Shown piece after piece: positions 1-9,511 of a stretch of 64,000 nucleotides of DNA (position 1 is the stretch's first letter; every line of letters starts with the position of its first letter). The notes under the pieces are model-generated. The model did no database searches and had not been told where the DNA came from. It was given only the letters and a program-made list of their open reading frames with translations. The position numbers and the translations under genes are program-made. Source of the stretch: Sandaracinaceae bacterium (GTDB taxonomy: Bacteria; Myxococcota_A; Polyangia; Polyangiales; Sandaracinaceae); contig JACKEC010000019.1 in the NCBI GenBank assembly GCA_020633195.1, positions 434,001 to 498,000 on the forward strand. Reading direction: 5' to 3'.

Positions 1-112
1 CGCTGGACATCGCTCCATGCTGCCCCAGCCGCTCCCGGTCACGCCAGCGGCGCGATCGACGAGTTCATGCCGTCGAAACGCGCTCGAAACAGGAGCGGTC
101 TAACCCTCCGTC

Positions 113-961
113 GTGCTCGCTCCGTGCGCGCTCCCGAGCGCTTCACCATCCGACGGATGGGGGGCGGAGCTGCGCGTCCGGCTCGGGCTGCGCCACGGTC
201 GCACGCGCCTGCTCGACGCGTCGCACCGCGGCCCGCTCCGCGTGCAGCGCGCCTTCCACCCCGAGCCCGACGGCGCCGCGCACCTCGTGATCCTGCACCC
301 CCCGGCGGGGCTCGTCGGCGGCGATCACCTCGACGTGCGGGCCCGCGTCGACGACGGCGCGCGCGCGCTGCTGACGACGACCGGCGCGGGCAAGGCCTAC
401 CGGAGCCTCGGCGCGACGTCGGTCGTCGACACGCACCTCGACGTCGGCGCGGGCGCGGACCTCGAGCACGTCCCTCAGGAGACGGTGATCTTCGACGGCG
501 CCCGCGCGGCGCTCACCACGCGAATCGCGCTGGCGCCCGGCGCGCGGCTGCTCGCGTGGGAGGTCGTGTGCCTCGGCCGCCCCGCGTGCGGCGAGCGCTT
601 CGAGCGCGGCGGCCTGCGCCTGCGCCTCGAGGTCGAGCGCGAGGGTCGGCTGCGGTTCGTGGAGCGCGGCCGCGTCGAGGCCGGCGCCGCGGCGCTCGAC
701 GCTCCCTGGGGGATGGCCGGCTTCGCCGCGTTCGGGACCCTGGTCTCGACCGAGGGCAGCGTGGACTCGCTCCGCGACGCGCTCGCCGACGTGCCGATCA
801 CCGAAGCCCGGGTCGGGGTGACCCGGGTCGGTGAGCTCTCTGTCGTACGCGTCCTCGGACGCGACGGCGCCCACGCGCGCTCCCTGTTGGAGCGCGCTCG
901 ACACCGAGTTCGCGACGCGTGGTCGAGGCCCCGCGTCGATCCCGCGATCTGGAGGAGCTGA
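113..961 (+). CDS. ureD: Urease accessory protein UreD/UreH
   Basis: A 282-residue UreD-family scaffold. With UreF and UreG it binds the urease apoprotein and helps load nickel into the active site. Family-like stretches include GPLRVQRAFHPE near residue 40, GLVGGDHLDV near 67 and TTTGAGKAYRS near 88. The start is GTG. No consensus ribosome site lies at good spacing; an AGGAG at 91-95 is too far away, while a weak TAACCC box ends six bases before the GTG. The stop overlaps the ureA start (TGATG), so the gene opens the urease operon. The identity is firm because all other urease genes follow in order. The exact start is less sure. Confidence 0.9.
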   Translation: MLAPCALPSASPSDGWGAELRVRLGLRHGRTRLLDASHRGPLRVQRAFHPEPDGAAHLVILHPPAGLVGGDHLDVRARVDDGARALLTTTGAGKAYRSLGATSVVDTHLDVGAGADLEHVPQETVIFDGARAALTTRIALAPGARLLAWEVVCLGRPACGERFERGGLRLRLEVEREGRLRFVERGRVEAGAAALDAPWGMAGFAAFGTLVSTEGSVDSLRDALADVPITEARVGVTRVGELSVVRVLGRDGAHARSLLERARHRVRDAWSRPRVDPAIWRS

Positions 962-1263
962 TGGACCTCGCCCCGCGAGACAAAGACAAGCTGCTGATCT
1001 TCTGCGCCGGGATGCTCGCCGAGCGACGCCGCGCGGCCGGCGTCCTGCTGAACTACCCGGAGTCGGTCGCGCTGATCTCGAGCGCGATCCTCGAGGGCGC
1101 CCGCGCGGGCAAGACCGTGGCCGAGCTGATGCAGCTCGGGACGACGGTGCTCCGCCGCGAGGACGTGCTCGAGGGCATCCCGGAGATGATCGACGAGGTG
1201 CAGGTCGAGGCCACCTTCCCCGACGGGACGAAGCTCGTCACCGTCCACGAGCCGATCCGATGA
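961..1263 (+). CDS. ureA: Urease gamma subunit
   Basis: A 100-residue protein, exactly the usual length of UreA, the smallest structural subunit of urease (urea to ammonia and carbamate). It begins MDLAPRDKDKLLIF and carries the family stretches LNYPESVALIS and EGIPEMIDEVQVEATFPDG. It starts with ATG overlapping the ureD stop by one base, and its own stop overlaps the ureB start by four bases (ATGA), so translation of the three genes is probably coupled. An upstream in-frame ATG at 919 would add 14 residues that do not fit the family, so 961 is preferred. Confidence 0.96.
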   Translation: MDLAPRDKDKLLIFCAGMLAERRRAAGVLLNYPESVALISSAILEGARAGKTVAELMQLGTTVLRREDVLEGIPEMIDEVQVEATFPDGTKLVTVHEPIR

Positions 1264-1592
1264 CGCCGGGCGAAGTGCTCGTCGCGGACGGCGACATCCC
1301 GCTCAACGAGGGCCGCGCGCGCGTGCGGCTCTCGGTCGCGAACACCGGCGACCGCCCCGTGCAGATCGGCTCGCACTACCACTTCGCCGAGGCGAACCCC
1401 GCGCTCGCGTTCGACCGCGACGCCGCCCGCGGCCTCCGCCTCGACATCCCGGCCGGCACCGCCGTCCGCTTCGAGCCCGGCCAGACCCGCGACGTGACCC
1501 TGGTGCCGTTCGCCGGCGCGCGCGCGGTCTACGGCTTCCGCGCCGAGGTGATGGGGCCGCTCGACGTCGAGCACGAGGTCGCCGCCGAGTGA
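1260..1592 (+). CDS. ureB: Urease beta subunit
   Basis: A 110-residue urease beta subunit, a structural partner of UreA and UreC. It has the family's opening, MTPGEVLVADGDIPLN, and the core QIGSHYHFAEANPALAFDR, followed by GTAVRFEPGQTRDVTLVPFAG. The length matches free-standing bacterial UreB. It overlaps ureA by four bases. The stop TGA at 1590-1592 overlaps a GTG at 1589 in a third frame, which looks like the ancestral ureC start (see the ureC entry). Confidence 0.96.
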   Translation: MTPGEVLVADGDIPLNEGRARVRLSVANTGDRPVQIGSHYHFAEANPALAFDRDAARGLRLDIPAGTAVRFEPGQTRDVTLVPFAGARAVYGFRAEVMGPLDVEHEVAAE

Positions 1593-1632
1593 CCGACGGA
1601 GCGCAGCTCCCCCGCGCGGCGAGTACGCCGCC

Positions 1633-3302
<1,670 letters not shown>

Positions 3303-3303
<1 letters not shown>

Positions 3304-3860
3304 TGCTCGAGATCCACACCCTGGTCGAGGGCGCTCCGTCGAGCGACGCGCGCCTCATCCTCCCCTTCTCGCTCCGACAGAAGAGCCGCCTCCGGGCCGC
3401 GCTCGACGACGGACGGGAGGTGGGCTTGTTCCTGCCGCGCGGCACGATCCTGCGCGGCGGGGACCGGCTCGAGGCGAGCGACGGAACGATCGTCGAGGTC
3501 GAGGCGGCGGCGGAGACGCTGTCCACGGTCCGGAGCGAGGAGCCGATGGCGCTCGCCCGCGCGGCCTACCACCTCGGCAACCGGCACGTGCCGGTGCAGC
3601 TCGGCGAGGGCTGGCTGCGCTACGAGCACGACCACGTGCTCGACGACATGGTCCGCCAGCTCGGGCTCGCGGTGAGCGTCGAGCACGCCGGGTTCGAGCC
3701 GGAGGGCGGGGCTTATGGCGGGCACTCGCACGGGCACTCGCACTCGCACTCGCACGAGGACGGGCACGGGCACGGGCACGGGCACGGGCACGGGCACGGG
3801 CACGGGCACGGGCACGGGCACGGGCACTCGCACTCGCACTCGCACGAGGACTTGGTTTGA
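3303..3860 (+). CDS. ureE: Urease accessory protein UreE, nickel metallochaperone with His-Gly tail
   Basis: A 185-residue UreE, the dimeric chaperone that delivers nickel to the UreDFG-apourease complex. The N-terminal peptide-binding domain spans about residues 1-75 and the metal-binding domain about 76-140 (LGNRHVPVQLGEG and RYEHDHVLDDM). The C-terminal 45 residues are a nickel-store tail of alternating His with Gly or Ser. Much of the tail comes from eleven tandem GGGCAC hexamers at 3762-3827. The ATG overlaps the ureC stop by one base, and the end overlaps the ureF TTG start. The tail is likely to vary in length between strains through repeat slippage. Confidence 0.95.
3762..3827 (+). 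repeat. (GGGCAC)11 in-frame hexanucleotide repeat in ureE
   Basis: Eleven perfect copies of GGGCAC encode a Gly-His repeat in the UreE tail. Flanking CACTCG and CACGAG units add His-Ser and His-Glu. Each copy adds two residues, so expansion or contraction keeps the frame and changes only the number of His ligands. Confidence 0.95.
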
Positions 3861-4522
3861 GCTCGCTCGCCAGGGTGCTTCAGCTCTCGAGCGCTTCGCT
3901 GCCGGTGGGAGGGTTCACCTACTCACGGGGGCTCGAGGCGGCGGTGGAGCTCGGCTGGGTGACCGACGCGGGCTCCGCGCGCGCGTGGATCGGCGGTCTG
4001 CTGCACGAGTGCGCGGGGCGGCTCGACGCGCCGCTGGTGCTGCGCGCGCACGACGCGTTCTCGCGCGGTGACGTCGCCGCCGTCGCGCGCTGGGCCGCCT
4101 TCGATCAGGCGTGCCGGGAGACCGACGAGCTGCGGCGCGAGTCGTCGGCGATGGGCCGCGCGCTCGGGCGGTGGCTCGTCGAGCTCGGGCTCGCCGCGCC
4201 GAGCGAGCTCGCGGGCGAGGTGCGCGAGAGCTACGTCGTGACCTTTGGCCTCGCGGCGCATCGGCTCGGCCTCGACGCGGACGCCGCCGTGAGCGCGTAC
4301 CTGTGGTCGTGGCTCGAGTCCGGCGTGACCGCGGCGGTCAAGCTCGTCCCCCTCGGCCAGACCGATGGGCAACGCATCACCCTCGCGCTCGGCGCCGAGC
4401 TCGAGGAGGTCGCCGGCGTCGCGAGGGCGCTGGCCGACGACGACCTCGGCGCCCTCGTCCCGGGCTTCGCGATCGCGAGCGCCCAGCACGAGACCCTGCA
4501 CACCCGACTCTTTCGATCGTGA
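3857..4522 (+). CDS. ureF: Urease accessory protein UreF
   Basis: A 221-residue, mostly helical UreF, which forms a complex with UreD and gates UreG during nickel insertion. The N-terminus LQLSSASLPVGGFTYSRGLE is the family signature, and later parts (SYVVTFGLAAHRLG, WSWLESGVTAAVKLVPLGQT) also match. The start is a TTG that overlaps the last bases of ureE (TTGA), consistent with the coupled arrangement of the operon. The stop lies 7 bases before the ureG start. Confidence 0.95.
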   Translation: MSSLARVLQLSSASLPVGGFTYSRGLEAAVELGWVTDAGSARAWIGGLLHECAGRLDAPLVLRAHDAFSRGDVAAVARWAAFDQACRETDELRRESSAMGRALGRWLVELGLAAPSELAGEVRESYVVTFGLAAHRLGLDADAAVSAYLWSWLESGVTAAVKLVPLGQTDGQRITLALGAELEEVAGVARALADDDLGALVPGFAIASAQHETLHTRLFRS

Positions 4523-4529
4523 GGAGACC

Positions 4530-5140
<611 letters not shown>

Positions 5141-5141
<1 letters not shown>

Positions 5142-5728
5142 TGTCGCTCTGGGCCGGCTTCGCGGCCGGGGCGCTCCACGTGGTCAGCGGCCCCGATCAC
5201 CTCGCCGCGCTCGGGCCCGCCGCGAGCCGCGCGCCGACGCGAGCGGCGCGGCTCGGCGCGACGTGGGGGCTCGGTCACGGCGTCGGCGTGCTCGCGGTGG
5301 CGCTCGCGGGTCGGCTGCTCGGCGACCTCGTCGCGCTCGATCGGATCGGCGCGTGGGCGGAGCTGAGCGTCGGCTTCGTGCTCGTGGCGCTCGGCGTCCG
5401 CGCCCTCGCGCGCACGCTGAAGCGCGTCGAGCCGGCGCCGCCGGACGCGCGCGGCCCGTTCTGGATCGGCGTCCTGCACGGAGCGGCCGGCGCGCATCAC
5501 CTGCTGTTGGTGCTGCCCGCGCTGCTCCTCGATCCGGCCGGCGCGCTCTCCTACCTCGGCGCGTACCTCGTCGCCGCGGTCCTCGCGATGGCCGCCGCGG
5601 GGGCGCTCCTCGCGCGGAGCCTTCGAGGCCGCGGCGCCCGCGCGCACCGGGTGGCGCAGGGCCTCGCGGGCGCCGCCGCGCTGCTCGTCGGCGCGGTCTG
5701 GATCGGCGCGAGCGTTCAGCTCGCCTGA
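5141..5728 (+). CDS. HupE/UreJ-like (UreH-type) membrane protein, probable nickel permease
   Basis: A 195-residue integral membrane protein with about six hydrophobic helices. The first helix carries an HVVSGPDH motif (His-x5-Asp-His), akin to the metal signature of nickel/cobalt permeases, and a second His pair lies in GAAGAHHLLLVLPALL. Its position directly behind ureG points to nickel supply for urease; this role is inferred from context. The start could also be the GTG at 5138, giving one extra residue. The last 13 bases overlap the convergent GST gene. Confidence 0.8.
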
Positions 5729-6462
5729 GCGGGCCAGTGCTTGGCGAAGAGCGCGTCGCGCCACGCGAGCAGATCCGCGTAGCGGTCCGCGAGCGCGTCG
5801 TCGGTCCACGCGCGGCGGGTCGCGGGGTCGAGGCGGATGTAGCCGTCGATCGGACGCACGCCCTGCAGGAACGACGCGGCGATCAGGTCGGCCGCGCTGA
5901 ACCCGCCCTCCACGTACTCGCCGTCCCCGATCGCGGCGCGCAGCGCGTCGAGCGCCGCCTCGGTCCGGGCCGACGCGGTCTCGCCGTTCACGCCGAACTC
6001 GTACTTCTTCGCGACGTGCCGCGCGCCCATCGCCGCGAGGGGACGGAACAGCGGGGCCGCGAAGCGAGGCGTCGCGGACGCCGCCGCCTCGGTGAGCGCC
6101 TCGGGGTCGGACAGGATCTGCCGCGTGACGCGCACGCGCGCCTCCTGCAACGCCGGCTCGACGCGCTCGGCCCACGCGCGCACGGACGGCTCGTCGGCGC
6201 GGAGCGAGGCGCCCGAGCCGACGCGATCGGCGTGCTCGATGATCGCGTAGGACTCGCCGAGCGCGAGCGGGCCGTCGGTGAACAGCGGCACCGTCGCGCG
6301 GCCGCCCGGGAGCCGCCGCGCGCGCCAGCGGAGCGCGGGCTCGCCGAGGAAGATCACGTGCTCGCGATACCGATGCGGGACCGCGTGGTGCTTCAGCGCC
6401 CACCGCGCGCGGATGGTCCAGGGGGAGTAGCTGAGCCCGAGCAGCGTCGCCTTCGTGGTCAT
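5716..6462 (-). CDS. Glutathione S-transferase family protein
   Basis: A 248-residue protein with a thioredoxin-like N-terminal fold typical of GSTs. SYSPWTIRARWALKHH supplies the N-terminal glutathione-site region and GESYAIIEHADR the Glu-Ser motif. A helical C-terminal domain follows, with GGFSAADLIAASFLQGV as the family's N-capping region. The substrate is not evident. The ATG overlaps the stop of the upstream Crp-type regulator by four bases, so the two are one transcript and the regulator may control it. Confidence 0.85.
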   Translation of the reverse strand: MTTKATLLGLSYSPWTIRARWALKHHAVPHRYREHVIFLGEPALRWRARRLPGGRATVPLFTDGPLALGESYAIIEHADRVGSGASLRADEPSVRAWAERVEPALQEARVRVTRQILSDPEALTEAAASATPRFAAPLFRPLAAMGARHVAKKYEFGVNGETASARTEAALDALRAAIGDGEYVEGGFSAADLIAASFLQGVRPIDGYIRLDPATRRAWTDDALADRYADLLAWRDALFAKHWPAQAS

Positions 6463-7088
6463 GGCTTGGGGCTACGTCGATCGGCGCCGCGCCGTCCTTG
6501 ACTTCGATCAAGAAGCGCCTTGCCGCGCACCCGGCTCAGCGTCTCGGGCGCGACCCCGAGGTAGCTCGCGACGTGGTAGCCGGGCGTCTGCGCGACGATC
6601 GTGGGATCCATGTGCTCGCGGAAGTACGCGTAGCGCTCCTCGACCGACTTCCACTGCAGCATGCGCAGGCGCCGCTCGAGCGACAGGTAGTGCTGCTCCG
6701 CGAGCACCCGCGCGATGCGCTCCACGAGCAGCGCGTGCCCCGCCTTCGCGAGCGGCGCGAAGCGCGCCCGGAAGCCGCGGACCTCGGTGATCGCGGCGAC
6801 CCACTCGCCGGAGGGCTGCCCCGTGATCAGGCTCGACATCGCGGTCGCGACGGCGGGCGCCGCGATCAGCCGCAGGTTCACCTCGCGCCCCTCGTGCAGG
6901 TAGTAGGCGCGCACGATCCCCTCGGTGAGCAGCACGGCGTCGCGGCACGGGACCCCGTGCTCGTACAGGACCTGCCCCGCCGCGAAGCGAACCGGCCGGA
7001 GCCGAGCCGCCAGCGCCGCGAGCGCCGCCTCGTCGATCTCGACGTAGGGGGCCAGCATCTCGGAGAGGAAGCGGGCGGGGTCGGTCAT
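6459..7088 (-). CDS. Crp/Fnr-family transcriptional regulator
   Basis: A 209-residue regulator with an N-terminal cyclic-nucleotide-binding-like domain (about residues 20-115, including FAAGQVLYEHGVPCRDAVLL) and a C-terminal winged helix (HVASYLGVAPETLSRVRGKAL near 172-192). There is no Cys cluster of the Fnr type, so an oxygen-sensing Fe-S role is unlikely. The ligand is unknown. It is the first gene of a two-gene unit with the GST gene and is divergent from the DUF427 gene 59 bases away. The last 15 residues are Arg-rich and probably disordered. Confidence 0.88.
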   Translation of the reverse strand: MTDPARFLSEMLAPYVEIDEAALAALAARLRPVRFAAGQVLYEHGVPCRDAVLLTEGIVRAYYLHEGREVNLRLIAAPAVATAMSSLITGQPSGEWVAAITEVRGFRARFAPLAKAGHALLVERIARVLAEQHYLSLERRLRMLQWKSVEERYAYFREHMDPTIVAQTPGYHVASYLGVAPETLSRVRGKALLDRSQGRRGADRRSPKP

Positions 7089-7147
7089 CGCTCGCTCGCG
7101 ATTCTGCCACCCTCGACGTCCACCGCGGTGGGCGCTAGCTCCAACGG

Positions 7148-7714
7148 ATGACTCAGAGCCACGCCGCGCTCCCCCGCTGGGCGCAGCTCGCGCGCGAGCA
7201 GTGGACCCACACGGGGACCCAGCGCCCGCCGTTCGCGGTCGAGCCCGGCCCCGGCCAGGAGTCCGTGTGGGACTACCCGCGGCCGCCGGCGATCGTCGGC
7301 GACGACCGCGCGATCCGCGTCGAGCTCGGCGGCGTCGTGATCGCGGAGTCGACGCGGACCGTCCGCGTGCTCGAGACCGCGCACCCGCCGACCTTCTACG
7401 TGCCCTCGGAGGACGTCGACCGGCGCCTCCTCGCCGACGCGGGCGGCGGCTCGCGCTGCGAGTGGAAGGGCGACGCGACCTTCTGGGACGCCACCGCCGG
7501 CGGCCTGCACGTCGCGCGCGGCGCCTGGTCCTACGAGCACCCCTTCGGCGACTTCGCCGCGGTCCGCGGCCACCTCGCGTTCTACGCCTCGCGCTTCGAC
7601 TGCTTCGTCGACGGCGAGCGCGCCCGACCCCAGCTCGGCGGCTTCTACGGCGGCTGGGTGACCCCGGAGCTCGTCGGCCCCTTCAAGGGCGACCCCGGCA
7701 CGTCGGGGTGGTGA
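7148..7714 (+). CDS. DUF427 domain protein
   Basis: A 188-residue protein with a single DUF427 domain. Characteristic stretches are ESVWDYPRPPAIV, VVIAESTRTVRVLETAHPPT, FYVPSEDV and CEWKGDATFWD. The family's biochemical role is not settled. The start codon is ATG. A near-consensus box, TAGCTC at 7136-7141, lies six bases before it, so the transcript may have little or no leader. No partner gene is apparent. Confidence 0.85.
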   Translation: MTQSHAALPRWAQLAREQWTHTGTQRPPFAVEPGPGQESVWDYPRPPAIVGDDRAIRVELGGVVIAESTRTVRVLETAHPPTFYVPSEDVDRRLLADAGGGSRCEWKGDATFWDATAGGLHVARGAWSYEHPFGDFAAVRGHLAFYASRFDCFVDGERARPQLGGFYGGWVTPELVGPFKGDPGTSGW

Positions 7715-7742
7715 CCGCCTGTCGAGGACCACCTCGCGGCGC

Positions 7743-7748
7743 TACAAT
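7743..7748 (+). promoter_or_regulatory. TACAAT -10 box, six bases before the start
   Basis: TACAAT followed by six bases and then the ATG at 7755. At this spacing transcription would begin at or next to the start codon, giving a leaderless message. No ribosome-binding sequence of note lies between. Several other first genes in the window share the arrangement. Confidence 0.6.
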
Positions 7749-7754
7749 GGAGCC

Positions 7755-8039
7755 ATGCCCGACGCGTCGGCGCGCCCGGAGGTTCGGCTGGACCCCGCCC
7801 TGCAAGAGCGTTTGCTCGAACAGATGCGCGAGGAGCAGGCGGCGGCGCTGCGACGTCAGGAGGTCATGAACTGGGTGCTCGTCCCGGTGACGGTCGCGGC
7901 CTTCGTGATCAGCACCGCGCTGTCGTTCTCGGCCGACTTCGAGGTCGCGCTCGTGGCCAACCTCGTCGCGAGCTGCATCGGCTACGTGCTCTACCGCGTC
8001 AACAAGGCGCGCATCCTCGGCTGGTTCGGCCGCGGCTGA
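7755..8039 (+). CDS. Small membrane protein with two predicted helices
   Basis: A 94-residue protein of unknown function. The first 40 residues are charged and probably helical (LQERLLEQMREEQAAALRRQ). Two hydrophobic segments follow, near residues 39-58 and 64-82, and then a short basic tail (RVNKARILGWFGRG). I recognise no family. A TACAAT box sits six bases upstream, supporting this start and an independent promoter. Confidence 0.75.
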   Translation: MPDASARPEVRLDPALQERLLEQMREEQAAALRRQEVMNWVLVPVTVAAFVISTALSFSADFEVALVANLVASCIGYVLYRVNKARILGWFGRG

Positions 8040-8068
8040 CCGGCCGAGGGCGCGCGCCGGCGGTGCGA

Positions 8069-8074
8069 TAGGCT
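8069..8074 (+). promoter_or_regulatory. TAGGCT -10 box
   Basis: TAGGCT lies 15 bases before the ATG at 8090, in the short gap after the preceding stop. It would give a leader of only about nine bases. Confidence 0.4.
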
Positions 8075-8089
8075 CTCGGCGAGACCGAC

Positions 8090-8986
8090 ATGGCCCAGGA
8101 CGCAGGCGCGCCGACGCGGCGCATCGGACAGCTCGAGGACGGCGCGGCCGCACGCGTCGAGGGGGTCGTGCGCTCCGCCGTCGAGCCGCTCCGCTCCGCG
8201 CTGCTCGAGCGCCCTTGCGTCTACTGGGACGTGCGGCGCGGCCTCGGTCACGAGCCCGAGCGGCGCGAGGCGAGCTGGTTCTGGCTCGAGGACGAGACGG
8301 GCAAGATCCTCGTGCGGACCGACGCGCTCGAGGTCGACGTGCGCGCGAGCCGCGCCAAGGAGATCCTCGAGACGGTCTCGGCCGACCACCAGGCGCTGTC
8401 CGACTCGCTGGCGCGCCTCAAGCAGCAGCTCAAGGGCGCGACCGGCGAGGAGGCGAAGCGCGTCCGGGCCAAGCAGAGGGAGCTCGCGGCCGTCGTCACG
8501 TACCTCCTCGCGGTCCGCGCGCAGGCGAAGGGCAAGATCCACCTCGGGGGCTCCACGCTCGATCAGCAGAGGCGCTGGATCGAGCGCAACGCGCCCAGGA
8601 CGCGGCCGGGCGAGGCGGCCCGCACCATCGAGCTGACGGTCGACCGCTACGAGGTGGTGCTCGCCGACGGAGACCGCGTCGTCGCCGAGGGGGTCATCGC
8701 GACCGAGCCGGTCCCCGCCGGGCTCGCGACCGGCGGCGGCTACCGCGAGCAGCCGACCGCGCGGATCCTCGGCCCGGGCCGTGACGGGGTGGTCCGCGTG
8801 GTCGGGGTGGGCGCGAGCCGGCCCGTACGATCGGTCCCGCGCGAGGGCGAGCCCCCAGCGGACCCCTCACCCTGGCGGCCCCCTCCCGGCGTCGCCGCGG
8901 GCGGCGCGTTCGAGCGGCGGGTGCTCGCCGGCGTGACGCTGCTCGGGATGGTGGCGCTCGGCGCCTGGTACCTGCTGACCCATTGA
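8090..8986 (+). CDS. GIDE-domain (MULAN-like) protein with C-terminal membrane anchor
   Basis: A 298-residue protein resembling the GIDE domain (PF12483), better known from the mitochondrial E3 ligase MULAN/GIDE. Supporting stretches are AARVEGVVRSAVEPLRSALL, RPCVYWDVRRG, FWLEDETGKILVRTDALEVD and, later, TVDRYEVVLADGDRVVAEGV. About 50 residues near 95-145 form a charged, coiled-coil-like insertion within the domain. A Pro-rich linker and one C-terminal helix (VTLLGMVALGAWYLL) follow. There is no RING finger, so ubiquitin ligation is not implied. The function in bacteria is unknown. Confidence 0.65.
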   Translation: MAQDAGAPTRRIGQLEDGAAARVEGVVRSAVEPLRSALLERPCVYWDVRRGLGHEPERREASWFWLEDETGKILVRTDALEVDVRASRAKEILETVSADHQALSDSLARLKQQLKGATGEEAKRVRAKQRELAAVVTYLLAVRAQAKGKIHLGGSTLDQQRRWIERNAPRTRPGEAARTIELTVDRYEVVLADGDRVVAEGVIATEPVPAGLATGGGYREQPTARILGPGRDGVVRVVGVGASRPVRSVPREGEPPADPSPWRPPPGVAAGGAFERRVLAGVTLLGMVALGAWYLLTH

Positions 8987-9032
8987 CCGGGGGCACGGGA
9001 ACGAACCGCGGCGCCGGCGCGTACTCGACGAC

Positions 9033-9431
9033 GTGCGCTCGTCGCTGATGGTCCTTCTGTGTCTCGGCCTCGCCGGCTCGGCTCGCGCGGACGCGCCGCC
9101 TCCGCCGCGGGCGCCGGCGCCGGCGATCCGCGTGACGCGGGTGCGCGGTCCGCGGACGCCGGCCGGGGTCCACGCGCGCGTCCGGACGGCGCGGGTCGCC
9201 GACTGCCAGCACACGTTCATCGGCGGTGACCTCCTCGCGGACGTGGAGATCGACGCGGCCGGCGCCCTGACGGTCCAGCGCACCCACGCGGGCGAGGAGA
9301 TCCGCTCGTACGGGCGCTGCGTCGAGCGCGCGCTGGAGCGCCTGTCGTTCGGGCCCGCGGCCGGGGTCACGCGGGCGCGGCTGATCGTGAGCTTCCCCTC
9401 GCTCGGCCTCGACACGCCTGCGTCACCCTGA
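9033..9431 (+). CDS. Secreted protein with AgmX/PglI-like C-terminal pattern
   Basis: A 132-residue exported protein. Residues 1-20 form a signal peptide (SSLMVLLCLGLAGSARA) and a Pro-rich linker follows. The C-terminal half (LLADVEIDAAGALTVQ, then CVERALERLSFGPAAG) resembles the small beta-alpha domain at the end of myxobacterial AgmX/PglI-type proteins, with two Cys that could pair. The start is GTG. Function is unknown. Confidence 0.65.
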   Translation: MRSSLMVLLCLGLAGSARADAPPPPRAPAPAIRVTRVRGPRTPAGVHARVRTARVADCQHTFIGGDLLADVEIDAAGALTVQRTHAGEEIRSYGRCVERALERLSFGPAAGVTRARLIVSFPSLGLDTPASP

Positions 9432-9493
9432 CGACCTCGACGCGGTAGAGGCGCCGCGGGCAACCGAACCGAGCCTCGGGGGACCGCGCCGGC

Positions 9494-9499
9494 TATGAT
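9494..9499 (+). promoter_or_regulatory. TATGAT -10 box before kinase gene
   Basis: A consensus-like TATGAT lies 12 bases before the ATG at 9512, predicting a leader of only about five bases for the kinase message. Confidence 0.5.
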
Positions 9500-9511
9500 G
9501 GGCGTCGAGCG

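Noticed and set aside
1..112. A gene upstream of ureD
   Set aside because: No frame with protein-like composition ends or begins here; only a weak CGCTGG/CCAGCG pairing is visible.
3718..3850. Possible CRISPR-like or origin-type repeat array
   Set aside because: The unit is a 6-base tandem with no spacers and lies in frame inside ureE.
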